64,000 nt of DNA from the NCBI GenBank assembly GCA_023614405.1, contig CM042685.1:238493661-238557660 (forward strand), given 5' to 3'. The notes under the pieces were generated by a model. It was not told the DNA's origin. It saw only the letters and a program-made list of their open reading frames with translations, and searched no databases. Positions 57,020-64,000 of this stretch are shown here, piece by piece. The stretch is from Avena insularis (taxonomy: Eukaryota > Streptophyta > Magnoliopsida > Poales > Poaceae). The position numbers and the translations under genes are program-made. Position 1 is the first letter of the stretch. Each line of letters starts with the position of its first letter.

Positions 57020-58732
57020 TGTTGGAATTATGCCCTAGAGGCAATAATAAAGATGTTATTATTATAATTCTTGTTCATGATAAAGTTTATATTCCATGCT
57101 AGAATTGTATTAAGCGGAAACTTTAATACTTGTGTGGTTTGTGAACAACACCGTGTCCCTAGTACGCCTCTATGGACTAGCTCATTGATTAATGATGGTT
57201 AAGATTTCCTAACCATAGACATGAGTTGTCGATTGATAATGAGATCATATCATTGGGAGAATGATATGATGGACATACCCAAACTAAGCGGAGCAATTAG
57301 ATCGTGTCATCGTGTTCATCTTTGCGAAGCTTTTCCTATGTCAAATAATGTATTCCTTAGACCATGAGATAATGCAACTCCCTGGTATTCGATGAAAGCT
57401 TTGAGGTCATCAAACGTCATCCTATGAGAGGGTGATCATAAAGGTGTCTCTCAGGTGATCGGAAAGTACCTGTTGGGTTGTATGTATCGAGATGGGATTT
57501 GTCCCTCCCAAGTCGGAGAGATATACTTCGGGCCCACTCGGTAATCGATATCAACACCGCTTGCAAGCATGTGGTTAAGGAGTTAATCACAAAGTGATAT
57601 CGGATTACGGAACGAGTAAAGTACTTGTTGTGAACGAGATTGAACTAGGTATGGCGATGCAAGCGATCAAATCTCGGGCAAGTAAAATATCGCGAGACGA
57701 AGGGAATATATATGGGATTAAATGAATCCTGGCATCGTGGTTCATCCGATATGATCATCGATGAATGTGTGGGAGTCAATATGGGTTTCCAGACCCCGCT
57801 GTTGATTATTGATATAAGATCATGTCTGCATATTCTCGAACCCGAAGGGTCACACACTTAACGTGTCTTGACGCTAGGATAGATTGGATAATTGGTTTAT
57901 GAGTTTTTGTTCGGAGTATCGGATGGGATCCGGGACATCACGAGAGGTTCCGGAATGGTCCGGAGAATAAGATTCATATAAGGCAATGCAGTTTTTGGAG
58001 TTCAGAATTGTTCCGTGTTAATCGGTATTGTACCGGAAGCTTCTAGAACCTTACAGAGTGGGACTAACGTGGCCCTACTTGCCGGGAGGGGGCATGGACC
58101 TATGAGGGAGTGCCCTGGCCGTATTGGGCCAGGGAGGCAAGGCCCCATAGGGCCCAGCCGGCCAAACCTAGGGCAAACCCTAGGGGAGCTTCTAGAAGGG
58201 AGGGGGAAACTTGCCCCCCACTCCTCCCTCCTTGGCCGCCGGCCTAGGGATTGGGGGAGGGGCTAGGGCTGGCTCCCACCCCTCTATATAAAGAGGGATG
58301 GGGGCGCACCCTCCCCGACACCTCCTCCACAACCCTAGCCGCCCTGCTGTCCCTCCTCTCTCTCTCCCGATCGCAGAGGCGAAGCCTGCCGGTAAACTCT
58401 CCACCACTTGCACCGCGCCGTCGCGTTGTAGATCCAATCTATCTCTCCACCCCACTTGCTGGACCGAGGAAGGAGGATACGTCGAGGTGCCGCACGTGTG
58501 CATCTCTCGGAGGCATCGCTACTTGCGGTGCTAGATCAGATCGGATCGCGAGGAGGAGAAGCGAGTACGACTACATCACCAACGTTCCGTCGAACGTTCC
58601 GCTGTGCGAATCTTCAAGGGTATGAAGATCTCATCTATCCCCCCTCGTTGTTTGCATCTTCTAGATTAGATCTTGGCTTTCCCGTTCGCATCCCTAGAAT
58701 TTTTTTGATTTACTATGCTGCGAATCCCTTCA
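57020..58732 (+). repeat. Angela-like element 2, 3' LTR
   Basis: 1713 bp, preceded by polypurine tract AAGTGGGAGAC and ending ATCCCTTCA, then GTAAT. TATA box TATATAAA at 58285-58292. Confidence 0.93.
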
Positions 58733-58737
58733 GTAAT

Positions 58738-59882
58738 ATTATTACTCATTTAATCAATATAGACATTAAACTTTACTGAATCTTTGATGCTTTTGTGTGC
58801 AGGTAGAATCAAGTCAGGCACGATAATGGTGGCTTTTCCAAGTTCTGTAGTGTATGGAATCTATGCTTATTTTTTATGCAGGTTGAATTAAGTCAGGCAT
58901 GAAAATGGTGGTTTTTCCAAGCTTTGTACTGTATGCCCACAGATTATTATTCTCAAGCTATATTGTCTACCAGCAGAATTTAAAGGTATGTCCTATACAC
59001 ATTCAGGATTTATATTTTGATCATATCCTCCATTTGTTCTTGATGTTATTTCTAGCTTAAGATGATCCATACCATAAAAGGCTTGATTTATACCCGACTT
59101 TTGAATAACATGGTTCTATATTGTTTTTCCTCCAAGAAAGTTGTGTGTGAATGAAAATTTCAAGATATGCCCCCTTTCAATTTCTCTTCATGATAGAGTT
59201 CTTTTACATTAGACCAGTTCATTGTTTGTCTTTTTGGATATTGAGAAACAAATTATTCAAAGACAAAAATGTTATAGAACTGGTCAAATGTATGGACAGA
59301 GAAGATGTATGTACTCACCTCCATCTCCAATAAAAAGAGTTATTGTGCTAAGAAGCATCAGCTTCAAACAAAAGAATAGAAAATTAGGTGTTGTAATAAT
59401 ATATACAAAGGAGCTCTGGTTTTCTAACTCCTAAATAAAAAGGGACAAAATTCAGAGTGTTGAGTGGTAAGGAGATTTTAATATTTGAAATACTAGAATT
59501 GTTCTTATCATAAAGAAATAAAGTCAAATTCTTCTCTAGAGTGTCTATCCATTAATTTTTTCATTCTGCATTTTGTATCAGCAGCTTGGAGGAGCCTCCT
59601 AATGAGTGTTTATTTTATTTTAATCAAGTCATTCTTTGTCTTCAAACTGCCAAAAGATAGCAAACGGAAGTATTTTTAGTTACTGGTTTTATACAAAAGT
59701 CATGGTTCTCAAGTAGAAGTGGAAACTGGACAGTTTGCACAAATTCTAACATACATTTTTAAACAAAAGATTACTAAAATGCAAAGTATATGTTAGACTA
59801 TGGTATAGTACCTAGTACATCTTATTCAATCTTTATTGTATATACAAAGTACTAATATAAGAAAGATAGCAAGAATTACCAA
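58738..59882. other. AT-rich non-coding flank with a short tandem repeat
   Basis: Two 75-bp units (58782-58856 and 58861-58935) share TGCAGGT-GAAT-AAGTCAGGCA and ATGGTGG-TTTTCCAAG. The part 59649-59776 repeats 49848-49975. No supported ORF. Confidence 0.55.
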
Positions 59883-60506
59883 CTAGACCTTGCCAAGCCA
59901 AATCTCGTGTCGCCTACGGGCACGATCTTCAGCAGTCATGGAGTGAACAGCAGCACGATCACCCACGGCACCCATCGTCGGAAGAGAGCTAGAAACAACG
60001 TCATGACGGCCAGACAAAGAAGCGGCAGGTGGAGAAATACGAGTATGGTGACGAACAGGTGAAGGAGAAGTAACATCTTGTAAACCACGACACCGTCCTG
60101 AACCCGTAATGGGCAAGGGAGAATCTATAGCAGGCAAGGAAGAATCTTGATGGCCAGAATAACCAAACACCCTTCCAGCACCTACAAACAGACCACAAAT
60201 AATCAAAGAAAATACAAAGAACAAAGATTGTTGCAATAGTAGCAGGCACAAAAGTACCTGTACGTTCATCCGAAGGAATAGCAGTGCCACCAGCACGATC
60301 CCGGTAGCGAGCACTGTGATCACGGCCACGGGATAATCGACTAGTAGCGGACGAACGTGTGACATACCGCAGACCACGCCATCGCCGAGCCGCCACAGGT
60401 CCACCGACAACTTACGTATCAGGGGGTGTTGACGTACAGAGAAGGGATTGATCCTATATGGACGAAGCGAAACCCTAAGCACATCCTCGAGACGAACACC
60501 GGACAT
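59883..60506 (-). CDS. Unidentified ORF, 207 codons, possibly two exons
   Basis: Not recognised. The single frame is open from ATG 60506 to TAG 59883 and contains hydrophobic runs (PVAVITVLATGIVLVALLFL). A donor-like CAGGTACT near 60258 and an acceptor-like TTTGTAGG near 60182 suggest instead a short intron. In that reading, upstream SSATSRLSRGRDHSARYRDR-type sequence joins AGRVFGYSGHQDSSLPAIDS. The C-terminal end SMTAEDRARRRHEIWLGKV is common to both models. Upstream DNA (60510-60780) is Arg/Ser-codon rich on the same strand. It may be a fragment of a transposon gene. Confidence is low that any protein is made. Confidence 0.25.
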   Translation of the reverse strand: MSGVRLEDVLRVSLRPYRINPFSVRQHPLIRKLSVDLWRLGDGVVCGMSHVRPLLVDYPVAVITVLATGIVLVALLFLRMNVQVLLCLLLLQQSLFFVFSLIICGLFVGAGRVFGYSGHQDSSLPAIDSPLPITGSGRCRGLQDVTSPSPVRHHTRISPPAASLSGRHDVVSSSLPTMGAVGDRAAVHSMTAEDRARRRHEIWLGKV

Positions 60507-61850
60507 CTAACATTGGAGCGTGGAGATTCGAAGAAGAAGAAGAAGAAGGATCAGCAAGACGACAACGACCGCGAGCACGTCCTGAAGATGGCACGACCAG
60601 CCAACATCGAAGCATCGAGACTGGAAGAAGGAGAAGAGAGAGGATCATCAAAAGTAGAACCGCGTCCTCGTCCCCGAGCACGTCATCGAGAGGAAGTTCG
60701 GGAAACCACGGGAGGAGGACCATGATCCAAAGAAATAAAAACCAAAGGAGAGGAGGAGCCGGCAGAACTGCCTGCGTCAGAGGAGCGGAAGTTTAGGAAA
60801 GAAAAGTCAGAGGAGAGGACAATTATGGAGCAAAAAAAGGGAACGTGGAAGCACGCATGTTACTAAAGGAACCAAAGGGGAAATAGAACGACGGACAGTA
60901 AACCACCGAACCAACACGCATCACTGTAAAAGTCCCTATTTTGCGCTTCTACAGTCCCACCGACTGACGTGGATGTACATTTGGAGCACTGAAACAATTC
61001 ACTTTCATATACATAGTAATTTGAGCTTGTAGAAACGGTTTGGCTTTTAACAACAAAGTGTTTCATTTCCCACCGCGGAATGTTTACAAAATGCTAAATC
61101 TTCTCTCACACTTGATGTGCATGTGACTGGCAAAGTGTGGAGGCGAGTTGCGAGGCATGGTGGAGGGACTTAGATGATGGCTAGAATATTTATCTTATAG
61201 TTGGACCTGGTCATGGAATTGGTTGATTCTAGGTTGTTTCTACTAACTTGTGTGTTGTTCCTTTGTAGTCGCCATGGGCGTGGCTAGGTAAAGAAAAGCC
61301 CTGGAGGCGCCGGTGACGACGAGGATTTTACGTCATCTTGCGCGGCGGGCGGATGCAGAAGCGCGCTTCTGTGCCATGCCATGGCTTTGTGTGAGGGTCC
61401 ATGGAGGCGACACTCAACCTTGGCCTATGGAGACGAAATGATGGATGACGAGGTGGTGGTGCACACCAGGGTTGATGGCGGCTCGGCTGGCCGGATTCTT
61501 CGGGCAGCGAGGTATATGGATGGCGCGGGTTATTGGCGGTCACTGTGCCTTGCTAGAGATGATGGCATAGCGGAATAAAGGTTGTCAGAGCCTATTATTT
61601 TTTCAAGCACCATGGCGTCGATCTACTTCATGTTGGCCTCCTCGATCTAGACGCCGACGAGTTCCGATCTTCCTCTTGAAGTTTTTCGTAGTTTGACACA
61701 GGACGTTACTAGATATCTTGAGATAAATCGATGCGGTCTTGTGCGCCATTGCTATTTGGGTGAGGCGCGTAGCATCAGCTTTTTGTCGGTGTCACGGGAC
61801 ATCATATAGATTTCCATGAAACTGACACAGATGGATAAAGTCACGGTAGC
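60507..61850. other. Intergenic, nothing certain
   Basis: Contains a GAA-codon-like microsatellite (60533-60549) and a GC-rich stretch at 61290-61580 with a short plus-strand frame (61381-61578). No motif was recognised and no splice structure is convincing. The stretch 61300-61800 has the look of dispersed Triticeae repeats. Confidence 0.4.
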
Positions 61851-63406
61851 TGATACGTCGGAAACGTGTCTATCATTTTTTATGTTCCATGCTTGTTTAG
61901 TATCTACTTTGCTTTGTATACACTTTGAGGTGTTTTTATATTGTTTTATGGACTAACCTATTAACAAGATGCCACAGTGCCAGTTGCCTATTTTCTTCTG
62001 TTTTTGGTTCTAGAAAAGGCAGAAAATCAATATTCTCGGAATTGGACGGGACAAAAGCCAAAGTCAATATTCTACCATGGGGAACACGGAGCCTGAAAGC
62101 GAGACAGAGGGTAGCCACCAGGGGTCCACACACCCCCTGGCCGGGCGGCTGGGTCCAGCCCGCGCCTGGGGGTGCGGCCACCCTGGCTGCCCCTGCCTCG
62201 CCTCTTCGCCTATAAATACCCCCCGATACAAAAACCCTAAGTACCCGATCAATATTCCACGAAACCGTCTGTAGCCGCCGACACCATCGTCCCTAGATCG
62301 GGGGGATCTGAAGCTCTTCCCGGCACCCTGCCAGAGGGGAGATCATCCTGGAGGCCTTCTTCTTCATCATGCCAGCCTTCGGTATGAAGTGTGAGTAGTT
62401 CCACCTTGGACTACTGGTCCATGTAGTAGCTAGATGGTTGTATCTCCTCCTTTGTGCTATCATGTTTAGATCTTGTGAGCTCCGTTCATGATCAAGATCA
62501 TCTATTTGTATTCATGCATGTTGTGTTTGCGGGGATCCGATGGATATTGAGATTACTATGTCAGATTGATTAATGGTTTTGTCTTATTGTTTCTATCATG
62601 TCTGTGTTGTTTGTGATCTTGCATGCTCTCCGTTTCTAGTAGCTATCTTGGCCAAGTAGACGCTAGTGACTCCAAGAGAGGGTATTTATGCTCGATAGTA
62701 GGTTCATGCCTCTATTTAATCTAAGGGAAGTGACAAAAATCTCTAAGGTTGTAGATGCGATGTTGCCACTAGGGAGAAAACAACGGTCTCTTGTTCATGG
62801 AACAAGTGGATTGTTTACCTTACACACTTTGCTTAAAGCATTTATCCGTTGCTTACAACTTAATACTGGAGGGGGTTCAGATGATAACCTGAAGGTGGAT
62901 TACTAGTCATAGATGTAGTTGGATGGAGGTCTATGTATCTTGTTGTATTGCCCAATCGAAACTCATAGGATCATGAATGTCTAGTATTGCATTGTTATGC
63001 CTTGCTCAGTCCTATTAGTTGTCCTACTGTAATTTGTTTACCCAGCATGCCATGTTTGTTTATCTTAAGGAGAACACCTCTAGTGAACTATGGACCCCAG
63101 TCAAATATTTACCATTGATATATCTTCCGTTGTTACTGTTTACTTTGTGCAAACCACTATTACCTTCCACACCATACAGTTAACCCGTTGTTTTCAGCAA
63201 ACCGGTGAGATTGACAACCTCATTATTTGTTGGGGAAAGTCTTGAGTTTGTGTTGTGCAGGTTTCCAAGTTGCTAGCAACACCTTTTAGTCGTTTCCTTC
63301 CTCCTACTGGTTCGATAACCTTGGTTTCTTACTGAGGGAAAACTTTCTGCTGTTCTCATCACACCTTACTCTTGGGGTATCCTAACGAAGATTCCACGCA
63401 CCATCA
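61851..63406 (+). repeat. Athila-like Gypsy 5' LTR
   Basis: Begins TGATACGTCGGAAACGTG and ends CACGCACCATCA, giving matching inverted ends TGAT/ATCA. It carries TATAAATA at 62211-62218 and is followed by an Asp-tRNA-like primer site. The partner LTR lies outside the window, so the target duplication cannot be checked. Confidence 0.75.
62211..62218 (+). promoter_or_regulatory. TATA box of the Athila-like LTR
   Basis: TATAAATA followed by a C-rich stretch, about 1.2 kb before the primer site. Confidence 0.55.
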
Positions 63407-63415
63407 AGACTTTTC

Positions 63416-63436
63416 TGGCGCTATTGCGAGGGAGGC
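63416..63436 (+). other. Athila-like primer-binding site, degenerate
   Basis: TGGCGCTATTGCGAGGGAGG resembles the Asp-tRNA primer site (TGGCGCCGTTGCCGGGGA) typical of Athila elements, with a few changes. Confidence 0.65.
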
Positions 63437-63654
63437 TAATGACGTCTTCACAAGGGGAGTCCTTCACAACCTTTCTCTTTACTTTGTTTTTGTTTTGCTT
63501 AGTTTCTTTTGCTTGGTTTTGTTTGCCTCTTTTTATCAAAAACTCCAAAAAAATAGTCTCGTTTGGTTTGGTTTCTTTTATCACAAACATAAAAAATTAG
63601 TTCCTACTCTAGTTGTTGGTCTGTTATTGCCTTGCTTGGTCATGCTTTCTATCA

Positions 63655-64000
63655 ATGGATGGTTACTTTGAAACTAGTTCTTATTGGCAAGGTGGGTTCA
63701 TGGAAGAACAAAAGTACTGTTATAAGGAACACCGTTTGTCACAAAAAGGGAAACACTTATGGGAACAAATTGATAAATTGAATACTATTTCTAGAGAGGT
63801 GTGCTATGATTATAATGTTACTTATTGCTTTGATAAATCTTGTTGTTGTAAGAGGTATAAACACCTACCTTTTCAATTTGAGTATACTGATAATGTTATC
63901 ATATCTTCTTATGTTAAAGGAAATCATGACTTTTATGATGTGGAACAAATTGAAGAATTTATTGCTTTTAAGGGTGCATTTGAACTTGCCAGTTTGCTTG
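63655..64000 (+). CDS. Start of Athila-like element ORF (3' partial)
   Basis: Open from ATG 63655 to the window end (115 codons): MDGYFETSSYWQGGFMEEQK, HRLSQKGKHLWEQIDKLN, KSCCCKRYKHLPFQFEYT, VEQIEEFIAFKGAFELASLL. It lies 0.22 kb after the primer site, where gag should begin. No zinc knuckle is reached within the window. It is AT-rich, with polar residues. I infer gag from position only. Confidence 0.45.
   Translation, partial: MDGYFETSSYWQGGFMEEQKYCYKEHRLSQKGKHLWEQIDKLNTISREVCYDYNVTYCFDKSCCCKRYKHLPFQFEYTDNVIISSYVKGNHDFYDVEQIEEFIAFKGAFELASLL

Larger units (their letters stand above)
50087..58737 (+). mobile_element. Angela/BARE-like Copia retrotransposon 2, with target duplications
   Basis: The element is 50092-58732 (8.64 kb), flanked by GTAAT on both sides (50087-50091 and 58733-58737). 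LTRs are 1704 bp (50092-51795) and 1713 bp (57020-58732). It has the same gene order and orientation as element 1 but consistent LTR differences, so it is an independent insertion of the same family. Integrase and gag are broken; RT-RNase H is open. Confidence 0.95.

Noticed and set aside
61381..61578. 65-codon plus-strand frame in GC-rich sequence
   Set aside because: No motif or gene context; likely part of a dispersed repeat.
1..64000. tRNA, rRNA, CRISPR arrays and bacterial operon features
   Set aside because: Looked for by eye and none seen; the window is plant nuclear DNA. A tRNA or small-RNA scan would be needed to exclude them fully.

Overview
This is nuclear DNA of a grass, most likely a Triticeae species (wheat, barley or Aegilops type). 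The grounds are nested LTR retrotransposons making up most of the window, two Copia elements whose LTRs begin TGTTGGAATTATGCCC and are about 1.7 kb long (the Angela/BARE/WIS type), a Tekay/Del-type Gypsy element, an Athila-type LTR, and spliced plant genes with GT-AG introns. There is no operon structure and I see no RNA gene or CRISPR array. Only two host genes can be supported: the last two exons of a VAN3-binding/FORKED-like PH-domain protein (1-366, +), and a complete four-exon ZIP metal transporter closest to rice ZIP2 (26586-28579, -; predicted 363 aa).

Layout. 1-540: end of the PH-domain gene and its 3' flank. 541-2409: non-coding, with a tandem repeat of about 0.42 kb. 2410-26332: a composite nest. 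A Copia element on the minus strand (429-bp LTRs, target duplication AAGAG) appears first as a left fragment (2754-4618). That fragment is entered at 4619 by a Tekay-like Gypsy element on the plus strand (about 4-kb LTRs), whose 5' LTR is itself entered by a 1.88-kb Copia solo LTR (5572-7453). The Gypsy 3' LTR is cut off at 19554, where the sequence jumps back to a second copy of the pre-Copia flank and then a full-length Copia (19913-26327) with no Gypsy insertion at the matching position. So the same locus appears once in filled and once in empty form, in tandem. 26333-28861: ZIP gene with 3' and 5' flanks.

28865-32112: a tandem duplication of about 1.3 kb just upstream of the ZIP gene, carrying Helitron fragments. 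32014-38412: a decayed Helitron replicase gene (-), split by a 3.6-kb hAT transposon (32476-36079) with a perfect 8-bp target duplication. 38454-40558 and 49249-about 49455: an unidentified repeat split by the first Angela-like element (40559-49248). 50092-58732: a second Angela-like element with perfect 5-bp target duplications. 58733-61850: non-coding, with one unidentified minus-strand ORF. 61851-64000: LTR, primer site and the start of an ORF of an Athila-like Gypsy element running off the window.

The mobile genes are almost all broken by stops, frameshifts or lost catalytic residues. The exceptions are a 262-aa extra ORF in the Gypsy element upstream of gag and the RT-RNase H part of the second Angela-like element, both uninterrupted. 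The most interesting features are the filled/empty tandem duplication, the extra Gypsy ORF and the rearranged DNA on both sides of the ZIP gene. All family assignments come from reading motifs and repeat ends by eye; no database search was possible.
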